64,000 nucleotides of DNA from Akkermansia muciniphila (GCA_945874145.1 CAMCFN010000015.1:1-64000); one strand, 5' to 3'. Shown: positions 34,991-44,794, numbered from the stretch's first letter. Numbers and translations: made by a program. The notes: a model not told the origin generated them from the sequence alone.

Positions 34991-36667
34991 ATGACCTCGC
35001 TCCTCGAAATCGCCCGCTTGAATCCCGTCGCCCACGCGGTGCTCGTGCTGGCGTGCGTGGTGGCGCTTGGGCTGGCCCTGGGCAGCGTGAAGATCAAGGG
35101 GGTGGGCCTGGGCGCGGCGGGTGTGCTCTTCGTCGGCATTCTGTGCGGGCACCTCAAGTTCACCCTCGCCCCGGACCTGCTGGCCTTCGTCCGAGATTTC
35201 GGGCTGGTGCTCTTCGTATACACCATCGGCCTCCAGGTGGGGCCGGGCTTCGTCACCTCGCTCCGCAAGCAAGGCCTGCCGCTTAACCTTATGGCCGTTG
35301 CCATCGTGCTCCTCGGCGCTGGCGTAACCCTTCTGATGGCGTGGCTGTTGCACATCGACCTCGCCGCCGCCGTGGGCATCTTCACTGGTGCGACCACCAA
35401 CACCCCTGCGCTCGGGGCCGCGCAGGAGGCGCTAAAGAGCCTCCCTAACATTCCGCAGGACCGCCTCGGCCTCCCGGCGCTTGGCTACGCCGTCGCCTAC
35501 CCGTTCGGCATCCTCGGCATCATCCTCGCGATGCTGGCCATCCGCTGGGGACTGCGTCTGGACGTGGCGGCGGAAGCCGAGGCATTCCATCGCGAACAAC
35601 GGAGTGATCACCAGCCCGTGGAGCGGATGAACATCCTCATCTGCAACCCCAACTTCAATGGCCTGAAACTCCATCAGCTCCCCGCGAAGGACAAACTCGA
35701 CGTCGTCATCTCCCGCGTGAAGCACCTCGGCGAGACGGACGTGATCCCCGCTGGCAGCGGGACTTTCCTGCACGTCGGCGACGTTGTCCTGGCCGTGGGC
35801 ACGCGGACCAGCCTCGACGAGTTCTGCCTCATTGCCGGGAAGCCCTGCGCCGAGGATCTCATGCACGCGCCCGGCCATGTCGCCTTCCGGCGCGTGGTGG
35901 TCACCCAGAAGGAGATGCTGGGCCAGTCATTACGCGAACTGCAATTGAACCAGCGCTTCGGCGTCACCCTCACGCGCGTGACGCGCGCCGATGTGGAACT
36001 CAGCGCCCGCGCCGACCTACGGCTTCAGTTCGGCGACATGGTGCAGATGGTCGGCGAGGAAGCGGACATCGCGCGGGCCGCCGAGTTTTTCGGCAACTCC
36101 GTCAAGGAACTCAACCACACGAACCTCATTCCCGTCTTCGTGGGCATCATTCTTGGCGTGCTTCTGGGCATGTATGCCTTCCAGCTTGGGACCATGCCCA
36201 CGCCCGTTCGCCTCGGCCTCGCGGGCGGACCGCTCATTGTCGCCATCATCCTGAGCCGCATCGGTCGCATTGGTTCACTCCTTTGGTATATGCCGGCCAA
36301 TGCCAACGCCCTGCTGCGGGAACTTGGCATTGCCCTCTTTCTCGCCTGCGCGGGCCTCAAGGCGGGTGAGCATTTTTTCCATATCCTGCGCGAGGGCGAC
36401 GGACTCAAGTGGATGCTCTGTGGCGCGGCCATCACGCTCGTGCCGCTGTTGATCGTCGGCCTAGGCGCGCGCCTGCTGGGTAAGCTCAACTACCTGAACC
36501 TCTGCGGCCTCCTCTCCGGCAGCATGACCGATCCTCCGGCGCTCGCTTTTGCCAACACTGTCACCGGCAGCGATGCCCCGTCGGTCGCCTACGCCACCGT
36601 GTATCCGCTGACAATGCTCCTGCGTATCGTGGTGGCCCAACTGCTGGTGATCTTCTTCTGTCGGTGA
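34991..36667 (+). CDS. AspT/YidE-type membrane transporter with TrkA-C domains
   Basis: 558 residues. Two sets of membrane helices flank two central TrkA-C (RCK_C) domains (about 200-370). The family's paired pore motifs are both present: TGATTNTPALGAAQEAL in the first half and GSMTDPPALAFANTVTG in the second. These proteins are aspartate:alanine antiporters or uncharacterised anion exchangers (YidE, YbjL). Substrate not predictable. It stands alone. Confidence 0.88.
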   Translation: MTSLLEIARLNPVAHAVLVLACVVALGLALGSVKIKGVGLGAAGVLFVGILCGHLKFTLAPDLLAFVRDFGLVLFVYTIGLQVGPGFVTSLRKQGLPLNLMAVAIVLLGAGVTLLMAWLLHIDLAAAVGIFTGATTNTPALGAAQEALKSLPNIPQDRLGLPALGYAVAYPFGILGIILAMLAIRWGLRLDVAAEAEAFHREQRSDHQPVERMNILICNPNFNGLKLHQLPAKDKLDVVISRVKHLGETDVIPAGSGTFLHVGDVVLAVGTRTSLDEFCLIAGKPCAEDLMHAPGHVAFRRVVVTQKEMLGQSLRELQLNQRFGVTLTRVTRADVELSARADLRLQFGDMVQMVGEEADIARAAEFFGNSVKELNHTNLIPVFVGIILGVLLGMYAFQLGTMPTPVRLGLAGGPLIVAIILSRIGRIGSLLWYMPANANALLRELGIALFLACAGLKAGEHFFHILREGDGLKWMLCGAAITLVPLLIVGLGARLLGKLNYLNLCGLLSGSMTDPPALAFANTVTGSDAPSVAYATVYPLTMLLRIVVAQLLVIFFCR

Positions 36668-36781
36668 AGCGGCGTTTCCCTGTGGCGGCGTGTCTGTGAC
36701 TGCCGCTCCAGCGAGACGGAGTGTTTTTGAAGGGGCGGTTAACACGGCCGGAATGCCGCGCTCCATCGGCACGGTTCCGAT

Positions 36782-37417
36782 TCAGGGCAGGGTGCTGGCG
36801 TTGGCCGGCGTCACCACTTCATAGCTTGCGCTGAACCATTCCCGGGCCGAACCGGGCTTTTTGTCACTCGCGGCAGGGCGGAGGCGCGGGACGAGGGCCG
36901 CCTGCACCACGCCATCCGTCAGCAAGGACTTGAGGTTGGGATTTGCGTTGCCCAACACGATGAACTTTTTGCCCTTCAGCGTGGCCAATGTTTCCTTGGG
37001 AAGCTCCGGGAAGTCGGCGAGCGAGACGAAGCCGCTGGCGTCGGCGTGCCGCTGGACCAGTTGCTGAAATTCGCCGGGGTCCATGCCGCCAGCGCCCATG
37101 GTGCCGGGGCGTTCCACCTCGATGCTCTCCGTGGCGGAGAGGCTCAGGTCTTTGTGGCGCGCGAGGGTTTTTCCGAAGGCGGCCTGTTGCACGTCCACCG
37201 CCGGATTTTTAAAATTGCCTCGCTTGGGCAGGATCAGGACCACCTTGCCCTTGTTGCCGAGGGCTGCTGCGGTGGCTTCGGCGGCCGCGATGCCAATGCC
37301 CTCGGGCAGCAGGGTCGCTTCCGGTGAGCGAGCGGGGAATTGAGTGCGGTAAACCAGCCCCAGCCCAATGGCCAAGGCGATGACAGTCAGGGCGGTGATG
37401 ACGTGGGATTTGCGCAT
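36782..37417 (-). CDS. Membrane-anchored or secreted protein of unknown function
   Basis: 211 residues with one N-terminal hydrophobic helix (VITALTVIALAIGLGLVY). The rest alternates short beta strands and helices (GKVVLILPKRGNF, KKFIVLGNANPNLKSLLTDG, VVQAALVPRLRP), hinting at a periplasmic-binding-like alpha/beta fold, but no family is recognised. The region is convergent with the transporter gene (114 bp). Confidence 0.6.
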   Translation of the reverse strand: MRKSHVITALTVIALAIGLGLVYRTQFPARSPEATLLPEGIGIAAAEATAAALGNKGKVVLILPKRGNFKNPAVDVQQAAFGKTLARHKDLSLSATESIEVERPGTMGAGGMDPGEFQQLVQRHADASGFVSLADFPELPKETLATLKGKKFIVLGNANPNLKSLLTDGVVQAALVPRLRPAASDKKPGSAREWFSASYEVVTPANASTLP

Positions 37418-37498
37418 GGGAGTGGGGAGTGAACGAGGCGGGATCGAGTCCTCGGCGGTCAGGTCAGGCCCGAGAAATGATCGTGAAGGCGGAGTGGT

Positions 37499-38302
37499 TC
37501 AAGGGCCGCCGACCAAGGCGTTGAGCCACGGGGAGCCGTCGTAATACCACGTCTCCCCCATCGTCTCGACGTGCCCGTCCACGAAGCCGACATTCACCCT
37601 CTTGTTGTGCCGGTAGATGGGCCCGGCGTAGTCCGCGTCACCCGCGCTCAAGACCAGTTGCGAATAGGGGTGGGTCGGGGCGGTCTCGGTGGGATAGATC
37701 AACAGCCAGGCACTGGCCTTGGAGCTGACGGGGGCACTGCCGTAGGGTGTCTGCACGCTGGCCTTGGGGTTTACGCCGGGGATGGCCACGTTCCCGAGGT
37801 CGCAGGTGTAAACCGTGCCGGCGGGTTTGACGATGTCCTGCTCGCGGTAGCTGTTCGGCTGGGTGCCATAATTGGCGATGAGCCCGTTGAAATTGTCATG
37901 CGAGATCTCCCAGTTGAGTCCGATGTTCATGAAGGAACCGGAGGCATCCCAATCTCGGTTGCCGCCCGGCCGCTCAAGGCCGCTGGGACACCACATGATG
38001 GTCCGGCTGGCGAGGTAGGGCTGGACGATGGTGCCCCACGTCTTGTTGGGTCGGCCAGCTACTGCAAAGTGCCACGCGGTGGTGATGCGATCGTCGTTCT
38101 CGGTGGAATAAAGCTTCAGCGCGAGCGTGATCTGCTTCTGGTTGTTCACGCACTTGATGGCGTTGGCCTTCCCCTTCGCCTGCGCGAGGGCCGGCAGTAA
38201 CATGCCGGCCAGGATGGCGATGATCGCGATTACCACCAGTAGCTCAATCAGCGTGAAGGCACGGGCGCGGCGTTGTTTCAATGGCATGACACGGGCGGAC
38301 AT
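37499..38302 (-). CDS. Prepilin-like secreted protein (type II/IV pseudopilin leader)
   Basis: 267 residues starting at [20 protein letters not shown], a prepilin peptidase site ([10 protein letters not shown]) followed by [15 protein letters not shown]. The mature part has the H-x-9-DG-type end ([20 protein letters not shown]) and [10 protein letters not shown], as in the large Verrucomicrobiota/Lentisphaerae family of such proteins. Many genomes of this group carry dozens. The role is probably surface or secretion-system substrate. An alternative start at Met6 is possible. Confidence 0.9.
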   Translation of the reverse strand: MSARVMPLKQRRARAFTLIELLVVIAIIAILAGMLLPALAQAKGKANAIKCVNNQKQITLALKLYSTENDDRITTAWHFAVAGRPNKTWGTIVQPYLASRTIMWCPSGLERPGGNRDWDASGSFMNIGLNWEISHDNFNGLIANYGTQPNSYREQDIVKPAGTVYTCDLGNVAIPGVNPKASVQTPYGSAPVSSKASAWLLIYPTETAPTHPYSQLVLSAGDADYAGPIYRHNKRVNVGFVDGHVETMGETWYYDGSPWLNALVGGP

Positions 38303-38432
38303 AGGCTCGCCAACGGTGGGCTCGAATATGCCGCAGGGCAAATGGATTAAATCGGGCTGGGGGAAGCTTGCCTGGCGGTCCTGCGAGTTGTGCGCAGTTG
38401 CTTTGCGGACGATTGATCTCACCTTGTCGGGA

Positions 38433-38885
38433 GTGAAACTTCATGAGTTCAACGCCGAGACTTGGCTGCCGCAGCCGCCGGAGCTGGTGTTCCCCTTCTT
38501 CGGCGAGGCTGCGAACCTCGATGCCATCACGCCGCCGTGGCTGGATTTCAAGATCACCACGCCGCCGCCCATCGTCATGCGCGAGGGCACGCTCATTGAC
38601 TATCGCCTCCGCCTGCATGGGGTTCCGCTCCGGTGGCGCACGCGCATCAGCGCCTGGGAACCGCCATTCCGCTTCGTGGATGAGCAACTGCGCGGCCCCT
38701 ACCGGCTTTGGATTCACGAACACACCTTCACTGCCGAGCGGGGCGGCACGCTAGCCCGCGACCACATCCGCTACGCCGTGCCGTTCGACTGGCTGGTGCA
38801 TCGATGGCTGGTCCGGCCGGACCTCGAACGGATCTTCGCCCATCGCCTCACCGTCATGGCGCGGCATTTCCGACTGCCCGCGTAA
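38433..38885 (+). CDS. SRPBCC-family (START-like) protein
   Basis: 150 residues from GTG 38433 ([20 protein letters not shown]). The helix-grip fold is seen in the sequence [20 protein letters not shown], then [20 protein letters not shown], and [20 protein letters not shown], then [15 protein letters not shown]. This pattern is typical of the SRPBCC proteins that precede or fuse to TIGR01777 epimerases; the small ligand is unknown. An earlier in-frame ATG lies in a stretch opposite the prepilin-like gene and is not used. Confidence 0.8.
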   Translation: MKLHEFNAETWLPQPPELVFPFFGEAANLDAITPPWLDFKITTPPPIVMREGTLIDYRLRLHGVPLRWRTRISAWEPPFRFVDEQLRGPYRLWIHEHTFTAERGGTLARDHIRYAVPFDWLVHRWLVRPDLERIFAHRLTVMARHFRLPA

Positions 38886-38978
38886 ACGGCGCGGCAAGCC
38901 GCCACGTAGAACCCGCCTGCGCGCTAAGGAGCACGTTCACCGGGCTGGTGGTTTCTGGAGCTCTTCGACAGTCAGGAG

Positions 38979-39107
38979 ATGGGCAAGGATGTGTTGCGCG
39001 TGCTCAGGGAGGATGTGCAGCGACTGGCGGAGGTGCAGGCTGCGGTGCGGGAAGAGGTGCCGTTCGTGCGGGCCGCCGTGCGCTGGGCGGTCCGGTGGCA
39101 GGGCTAG
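38979..39107 (+). CDS. Small ORF, possibly a gene remnant
   Basis: The frame from about 38928 reads WWFLELFDSQEMGKDVLRVL and then REDVQRLAEVQAAVREEV before TAG 39105-39107. The helical, charged sequence looks like a real protein C-terminus. It has no clear start; ATG 38979 has GGAG 4 bp upstream. I do not recognise a family. It may be the tail of a lost gene or a 42-residue peptide. Confidence 0.25.
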   Translation: MGKDVLRVLREDVQRLAEVQAAVREEVPFVRAAVRWAVRWQG

Positions 39108-39120
39108 CCCGGGTTGGAGC

Positions 39121-39867
39121 TTATCGCTTGGCCGAAGCAGCGTTCCAAACTTTGAGGTCGTCGAAGAAGCCGTCCTTGCCGGCGACGCCGAGTTCAATCT
39201 TGGACTTGGTGGCGTGGGCGATGCCGGAGGATTTCAGGTAGCCAGCGGGCTGGCCGTCAATGGTCACGCGCATCTCATCGCCGACGGTCTCGACGACGAG
39301 GGCATACCACTTGCCGGCTTCGAGCTTCGCAGGATAGGTGACGGTGCGGCCCTTGAGCAGCGCGGCGCGCTCGGCTTTCTTCTCCGGCTGCTTGTTCATC
39401 GCGTAAATGTCGTTGCGCATGGTGCCATCGCGCTCGTCGATGAGGGTGACGCCGTTGAGACGGACCTGCGCACGGCAGAGATGACCATAGTGCGCACCGG
39501 TGTATTTGCGGTCGTCGAACTCGACGTCAATCATGGTGGCCCCCGCGAACTTGATCTTCACTTCGACGACGCTGTCCTTGGTGGGGATTTCGAGGCCATG
39601 CACGGCGGCGTGCGCCCGGATCACGGACTTGCCGTCGGCGCTGGGAACGTCTTTGTCGCGGGTCTGCGTGCCCTTGAGCGCGCCATTCTCCACGGCGAAG
39701 GTGGGCACGACCTTATGCCAGACCTTGTCCGGCGTGGGGCCTTGGAAGTCATCGGCGAACAGCAGTTCCTGCTTCTGCGCGATGGCTTTGACGGGGACAG
39801 GCGGCAGCTCGGCGGCGAAAGTCAGGGAGGTGGCAACGAGACTGAAGGCTAGGAGGCGAGGTAGCAT
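39121..39867 (-). CDS. Secreted DUF1080/LamG-like beta-sandwich protein
   Basis: 248 residues with a signal peptide (MLPRLLAFSLVATSLTFAA). The sandwich includes LLFADDFQGPTPDKVWHK, VENGALKGTQTRD, VVEVKIKFAGATMIDVEFDD, AGKWYALVVETVGDEMRVTI with DGQPAGY, and KIELGVAGKDGFFDDLKVW. This is the 3-keto-disaccharide-hydrolase/DUF1080-like concanavalin fold, common in secreted proteins of this phylum. Catalytic residues are not identified; a carbohydrate role is inferred from the fold. Confidence 0.8.
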   Translation of the reverse strand: MLPRLLAFSLVATSLTFAAELPPVPVKAIAQKQELLFADDFQGPTPDKVWHKVVPTFAVENGALKGTQTRDKDVPSADGKSVIRAHAAVHGLEIPTKDSVVEVKIKFAGATMIDVEFDDRKYTGAHYGHLCRAQVRLNGVTLIDERDGTMRNDIYAMNKQPEKKAERAALLKGRTVTYPAKLEAGKWYALVVETVGDEMRVTIDGQPAGYLKSSGIAHATKSKIELGVAGKDGFFDDLKVWNAASAKR

Positions 39868-39967
39868 GACTAGAGCTGGTTTGGCGATGAACTGCGATCA
39901 AAGCAACGGACCATTTAGCCGCTTCCGGAGATCGGAGGAAAGGTGATTTGTGATGGAACAGCCTTCA

Positions 39968-39996
39968 GCTCCGGCAGGCTCTGAGGGTTGCCGGAG
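39968..39996. repeat. 9-bp inverted repeat in an intergenic gap
   Basis: GCTCCGGCA (39968-39976) pairs with TGCCGGAGC (39989-39996 plus neighbour) around about 12 nt. The gap 39868-40163 contains no gene. It could be another REP-like unit or a structured RNA end; there is no T-run. Confidence 0.4.
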
Positions 39997-40163
39997 CGGA
40001 GGATTTCTCATCGTGTCGAAGCCCACGCCGCAGAATGGGAGCGCCACTTCCGTGTCTGCTCCATTGAAACCCTGGCCGGCCCCACTATGCTGCCGCCAGC
40101 GCGACCCGCCTGGACATGACCCAGAGCCGGCGCGTGTCAACGACTCCGCCAAACAACTTGATT

Positions 40164-41342
40164 ATGTCCTTCCCACGCCTGTTATCCCGACCCTGCCTGC
40201 TCTTGCAACTCGCCGCCCTCAGTGCGGCTCCCGCATTTGCGGCCACCCCTCTGGATCAGGTGAAGAGCGCGGCGGACGTGCAGGCGGTGATTGCGGCCAC
40301 GATGGCTCCCGCCGCCAAGCGCGCGCTGCAAGCCCACTCGGCGGCCATCCTCGCGGCCGCCGCGAAAAAGCCGCACGTTGATTTCGTTGTCGCCACGCTG
40401 GACAAGTCGCCTGGTTCCTACACCAAAACGAACACCACGCCGGCCGACCTCAAGCAGGCGCTCGGGGCCGACGCGGCGATCTTTGACACATTGAAAATGG
40501 TCAACCTCGGCACCGCCTCGCTTGGCGTGAAGGGCAAGCGCGAGAGCGATCCCTTCAACCAGGACTTCTACGAGCATCTCAGCCACATCAGCGATCTGGA
40601 GGGCCTGACCATCCTCAACACCACTGCGGAGAACGACTGGCTCATTCCGCTCGCCAAGTTGACCTCGCTCAGCCGGCTCGACATCATCAACCAATCGAAG
40701 CTCAACGACTCAGGCCTCGCGCATCTGGCGGGCCTCAAGCAGTTGGAGCGCTTCGCCTACATCGGCACCAAGGTGACCGGCAAGCCGTTCAAGGATTTCC
40801 AAGGCTGGACCCGGCTCAAGAGTTCCAGCTTCCGGGGCAGCCAGATTGATGACGAAGGGCTGAAGCATCTCTGCGAGCGCTTCCCCAACTACGAAACCCT
40901 CAGCCTCGCCCACGCCAAGTTCACCGATGCGGGGGCCGTGCATCTGGCCAAGCTCAAAAACCTGAAGGGCTTGGAAGTGGGTTCCACCATGGCCACCTCC
41001 GCGTCGCTCCGGCATCTGCTGAAGCTCCCGCTCGAATACTTCCAGCTCGGCGAAGGGGTGGAATCCGAGGGCAGCATTGAAATCCTCAAGGAGATCAAGA
41101 CCCTCAAGCGCCTGACCCTGGCGAATTGCAAGAAGCTCACGGACGCCGAGCTCAAAACCCTCGCAGGTATGATACATCTCGAACATCTTGAGCTGGGCAG
41201 CCTTCCGCTGCCGCCGGAACGCCTCGCCCAGCTCAAGCAGTTTGCCTTCTTGAAGTCCATGCGTCTGGTCCCGCCTTATCCCAAGGAGCTGCAAACCAGC
41301 ATTCAGGAGCTGCTCCCCAAGGTCGCCATCCGGTTCGAGTGA
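40164..41342 (+). CDS. Secreted leucine-rich-repeat-like protein
   Basis: 392 residues from ATG 40164 (MSFPRLLSRPCLLLQLAALS, a signal peptide). Helical residues 30-120 are followed by about nine irregular LRR units (HISDLEGLTILN, LTSLSRLDIIN, LAGLKQLERFAYI, LAKLKNLKGLEVG, IKTLKRLTLAN, LAGMIHLEHLELG) of the ribonuclease-inhibitor/cysteine-containing style. Likely an extracytoplasmic interaction protein. It converges with the propeller gene (12 bp between stops). Confidence 0.8.
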   Translation: MSFPRLLSRPCLLLQLAALSAAPAFAATPLDQVKSAADVQAVIAATMAPAAKRALQAHSAAILAAAAKKPHVDFVVATLDKSPGSYTKTNTTPADLKQALGADAAIFDTLKMVNLGTASLGVKGKRESDPFNQDFYEHLSHISDLEGLTILNTTAENDWLIPLAKLTSLSRLDIINQSKLNDSGLAHLAGLKQLERFAYIGTKVTGKPFKDFQGWTRLKSSSFRGSQIDDEGLKHLCERFPNYETLSLAHAKFTDAGAVHLAKLKNLKGLEVGSTMATSASLRHLLKLPLEYFQLGEGVESEGSIEILKEIKTLKRLTLANCKKLTDAELKTLAGMIHLEHLELGSLPLPPERLAQLKQFAFLKSMRLVPPYPKELQTSIQELLPKVAIRFE

Positions 41343-41354
41343 GTTACCCGGCGC

Positions 41355-43169
41355 TCACTTGGCCTGCGGGCCTGAGCTGGCCGGCAGGTTGCGTGCGGCT
41401 GCAAGAGCAGCAGCGCCGACGGTGTCCACGTTGTTGGTAAAGCCCGGTCCGCCAGCGGCGATGTAGCCTCGGCTGGATCCGTTAGTGTCCGGGCTTATCC
41501 AAAAGGAATAGAGCGAGCCGTTGGTGAGGTGGAACCGCAGCCGCACCGGCTGGCCCGCCAGTTTCGTCAGGCCGGCGGCGCCGCGCCATTTCAGCTCCAC
41601 GAGCGTTTGATCCGTCTTGAGGGGGATGCAGTTTTCCTGGCTGAACGGAGCAATCACTCGTCCAGCGGAGTCCAGCACTTCCCCGCGCAGTTCGCCCTGT
41701 GCGGCGGCGACGTTCACGAACAGGTGCCGGCCGGTGAACCGAACTGGCCGGGTGGTCAACACGGCTGGCGTTGCGCCGGCATCCAGCGATGCGAACCCGT
41801 CGCGGCGGAGGGTTGCTAGTCCGGTGGAGCCGACATCCGTGGGGTGCATCGTCCGGCCTGAGCAGTAGAAATACAGGCGGTCGCCGACGACCAGACAACC
41901 GCCGCCCACGGACTGCACGTTGCCCGCGTTCCACGCCTTGGGGTCATCGCTGACCGCGAGAAACGGGGTGCGATTGGCGCGGTCCCAGTGGAAGCCGTCG
42001 CGGGTGAAACCGGCCAGCACCTCGTTGCGCTTGTGGAGGTTCAACGCCTTGCATGTCTCATTGTCCGGTCCCTGCCAGAGGGTGAAAAGCCCCACCAGCA
42101 GGCTCTCGTAGGGGAACACGTCCAGGTTGTAGAGCTGTGGCGGCAAGTTGCTGAAGCGCGGATCAGGATGGCGCGGATCGAGGCGATCAGCGGCCACCCA
42201 AGGCTGGAGATCGTTGGGCAGCCCATTGCCCCGGGCGACCTGATCCGTGTGCTGGGTCCAGGCCAGGGCGGCGGCGGCGGTCTTCCCTTCGAAGTAGTTC
42301 CTCAACCGGTGCACCGGCTCGGGCGCAGTGTGATCGTGCCCGCGCACACTCGCGACCCACACGCGGCGGAAGGGGTTCCAGAAGAATGTGGTCCGGTCCC
42401 AGGACGGGCCGGAGACCACGAGCTCCTCCGACCATTGGCGGCCGTCGGCCGAAGTGCGCAGGGCCACATGGAAGGGCGAATTCTTGGTGCGGGCCTCGAA
42501 GAGCTTGAATCGCTCCGCAGGGTTGGTGGCGTCGTGGTCCAGCCAGACCGTGGTGGCATCGCGGTTGGACTTGAGGACGACATTGGTGCCTAGCAGATCG
42601 AGCGCTGGGCGGGTCCAATTCAGTCCGTCCTTGGAGAGCGCCAGACAGGTGCGCACCGAGGCGGAGCGATACCACATCATGAAGGTGCTGTCCTTCGGCT
42701 CATACCAGACGCCGTCGCTGAACGGGGCGGCGAAGGCGAACAAGGTGCTCTTCTCCCAAATCATTTCCGGCCGCAGCACCGGCGAGCGGGCGTGATATTC
42801 CGGGCGATGAAACCGGCGGTGCAGGGTGGTGACCTCGATCAGGAAATCGTCCACGAACAACTGGCGGCCGACATCCACGGGAATCACCGCCGGTGGCTTC
42901 GCGAGATAAGGCACGGACATTGGCTCGCCGGAAGTCATCTCCTTGGCCGCGCGCGGCGGCGGCCACGGGCTGGGAAGCTTGATGCCGTTGTAAAGGACTT
43001 CGGCCGCCCCGACCTGGAGGAGGCTGGCGAGGAGGAGCAGTAGCGTAGCCAGCAAAATTCGGCCTAGGTGATGAACCCGAGTGCTGGTGCTGGCAAATGC
43101 CAAGCGCCGCCCCAAGGGGTGGGAATCTATCTTGTTTGGCTGGACCAGCATAAGGGGTGAATGATTCAT
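41355..43169 (-). CDS. Secreted glycoside-hydrolase-like beta-propeller protein
   Basis: 604 residues from MNHSPLMLVQPNKIDSHPLG; a hydrophobic signal (LLATLLLLLASLLQVGAAEV) begins about residue 40. Blades include VDVGRQLFVDDFLIEVTTLH, YEPKDSTFMMWYRSASVRTC, LALSKDGLNWTRPALDL, RDGFHWDRANRTPFLAVSDD and GFASLDAGATPAVLTTRPV. It resembles the five-bladed GH32/GH43-clan-like proteins with VDDFLI near the start. The C-terminal 100 residues form a sandwich (VAAAQGELRGEVLDSAGRVI). Active-site acids not assigned. Confidence 0.7.
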   Translation of the reverse strand: MNHSPLMLVQPNKIDSHPLGRRLAFASTSTRVHHLGRILLATLLLLLASLLQVGAAEVLYNGIKLPSPWPPPRAAKEMTSGEPMSVPYLAKPPAVIPVDVGRQLFVDDFLIEVTTLHRRFHRPEYHARSPVLRPEMIWEKSTLFAFAAPFSDGVWYEPKDSTFMMWYRSASVRTCLALSKDGLNWTRPALDLLGTNVVLKSNRDATTVWLDHDATNPAERFKLFEARTKNSPFHVALRTSADGRQWSEELVVSGPSWDRTTFFWNPFRRVWVASVRGHDHTAPEPVHRLRNYFEGKTAAAALAWTQHTDQVARGNGLPNDLQPWVAADRLDPRHPDPRFSNLPPQLYNLDVFPYESLLVGLFTLWQGPDNETCKALNLHKRNEVLAGFTRDGFHWDRANRTPFLAVSDDPKAWNAGNVQSVGGGCLVVGDRLYFYCSGRTMHPTDVGSTGLATLRRDGFASLDAGATPAVLTTRPVRFTGRHLFVNVAAAQGELRGEVLDSAGRVIAPFSQENCIPLKTDQTLVELKWRGAAGLTKLAGQPVRLRFHLTNGSLYSFWISPDTNGSSRGYIAAGGPGFTNNVDTVGAAALAAARNLPASSGPQAK

Positions 43170-43259
43170 TTCCGGACTGCCGCCACTGGAGCGGGGGTGA
43201 ACGACTTGAGTAGCTTCGCCGCTGCGGTGGCCGGATGACTTCAGGATTTCACAGGTCAA

Positions 43260-44053
43260 TTCGGACAGGCGGACAGCCCCTCCTTAGGCAGGAGCGGTTC
43301 CGTGGCGGAAGGTTGCCGATAGGCTTCTATGTGACACAAATCCGAAAAGGTTTCTGAAAATCTTAATGGAGAACTAATCAACTGATAAAAGCTGGGTTAC
43401 AAATTTACAACACCCCAGTTGCGGTGCCGAACTGAACATCATGCTGAAGGTCTGGTTTGGGCCGGCTTAAGTCCCCAGCACCGCGTTGAGTTCATCGAGC
43501 AGCGTGGGCAGTTCTTCACCGAAGCGGTGGTGCATTTTGCCCAAGCCGCCGCACTGGTCGAATGGCGCGTAGGCGAAATCGGCGGGCTCGATGCAGAGGC
43601 TGGTGGCGATGGGGTCGCGGATGAGATTGAGCCGGGCGCAATGGACTGAATTAAGTCCGGCAGATTCTTCGCGTCATGGCCGGAGTGTTCGGCGATCCCA
43701 GCCAGTCGCGGGCCTTTCTTCCTGGCTTCGGCGACGCCGGACGGCCTTGCGGTCCAGCAGAACGGTGTTAGCACGGTGAGGTGAAATCATGCGGTTCAGA
43801 GGGGTGGTGATGGGCTTGGGAGGGCTTCCCGTGCGCCGCGTTTGCTGGGGTTCCGCGATGATTCGGGGAGCGGAAAAACCGAACAGTGAGGCGTTGGTGT
43901 GCAGCCAATAGGCTTGACATGGCCAAGGCCTCCCAAAATTGCCTCAATGCATCTTTTCGTTGAAAACCACACCGTGACCGACATTCTCTTGGAGTTCCGA
44001 CACCGGTTCCGCGCCGGTTGACCCTGCGTGCGCCGGCCGTTAGCCTCGCGGCC
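43260..44053. other. 794-bp intergenic stretch with an AT-rich segment
   Basis: Between the propeller gene and rpe there is no intact gene. The part 43320-43430 is clearly AT-richer than the rest of the window, and 43467-43673 holds the restriction-enzyme relic (listed separately). Near 43913 there is a TTGACA without a convincing -10 box. The remainder shows nothing recognisable. The composition suggests an old foreign insertion. Confidence 0.5.
43467..43673 (-). pseudogene. hsdR: C-terminal remnant of a type I restriction enzyme R subunit
   Basis: On the minus strand, the open stretch from after TGA 43674-43676 to TAA 43467-43469 reads RLNLIRDPIATSLCIEPADF, then AYAPFDQCGGLGKMHHRFGE and ELPTLLDELNAVLGT. 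This matches the end of HsdR proteins of the EcoEI type (…RDHIATS…YAPF…GGLGKA…FG…LLDELN…), recalled from the family. Only about 65 codons remain, with no start, no helicase or nuclease part, and no hsdM or hsdS nearby. It is a dead fragment of a lost defence system. Confidence 0.7.
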
Positions 44054-44773
44054 ATGATTATTGCACCTTCGCTGCTGGCCGCCGATTTCGGGCGCTTCGC
44101 AGCGGACACCAAACGCTTCGATCAGTCCGGGGCCGAATGGCTGCACCTCGACATCATGGACGGTAATTTCGTGCCGAACATCTCGTTCGGTCCGCAAGTG
44201 GTGAAGACTCTGCGCCCGCTGACCAAGAAGTTCTTCGACGTGCATCTGATGTGCTCGAAACCGGAGATTCTCTTTGAGCCGTTCGTGAAAGCCGGCGCGG
44301 ACCAGATCATCGTCCATGTCGAGCTCGGCGACCGCGTCGAGGGGCTGCTTTGGAAAATCAAATCGCTGGGCAAGAAAGTCGGCCTCGCGGTGAATCCGCC
44401 CACGGCCATCGAGAACGCCCGGCCCTTCCTGAACCACATCGATCTCCTGCTGGTGATGACGGTCAACCCTGGTTTCGGCGGCCAGCCGTTCATCCACGAG
44501 TGCGTGCCAAAGATTCAGCAGGCCGCCGCGTGGAAGCGTGAGTTGGGCCTGGATTACCACATCGAAGTGGATGGCGGCATCACCTTCGACACCGTGGGCG
44601 AGTGCGCCCGGGCCGGCGCGAATGTGTTCGTAAGCGGCACGGGCATCTTCGGCCAACACAGCCTCAAGGCGGCGGTGAAGAAGATGCGGACCATCGCGGA
44701 GAAAAGCGATCCCGCGCTGGCAGATTTGCGGTGCGAGCAGGCCGCTCCCGCCGCCTTGCCCCTTTCGGTTTGA
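44054..44773 (+). CDS. rpe: Ribulose-phosphate 3-epimerase
   Basis: 239 residues from ATG 44054 (MIIAPSLLAADFGRFAADTK). It interconverts ribulose-5-phosphate and xylulose-5-phosphate in the pentose phosphate pathway. The TIM-barrel signatures are LHLDIMDGNFVPNISFGP (metal His and Asp), VHLMCSKPE, VMTVNPGFGGQPFI and IEVDGGITFDTVGECARAGA, then NVFVSGTGIF. It is followed after 21 bp by a phosphohexomutase, probably in one transcript. Confidence 0.96.
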   Translation: MIIAPSLLAADFGRFAADTKRFDQSGAEWLHLDIMDGNFVPNISFGPQVVKTLRPLTKKFFDVHLMCSKPEILFEPFVKAGADQIIVHVELGDRVEGLLWKIKSLGKKVGLAVNPPTAIENARPFLNHIDLLLVMTVNPGFGGQPFIHECVPKIQQAAAWKRELGLDYHIEVDGGITFDTVGECARAGANVFVSGTGIFGQHSLKAAVKKMRTIAEKSDPALADLRCEQAAPAALPLSV

Positions 44774-44794
44774 ATCGGTCACCTCCCATTCCCT

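Noticed and set aside
43905..43945. Promoter with TTGACA upstream of rpe
   Set aside because: The -35 is good but no acceptable -10 box lies at 16-18 bp spacing, so it was not listed as a promoter.
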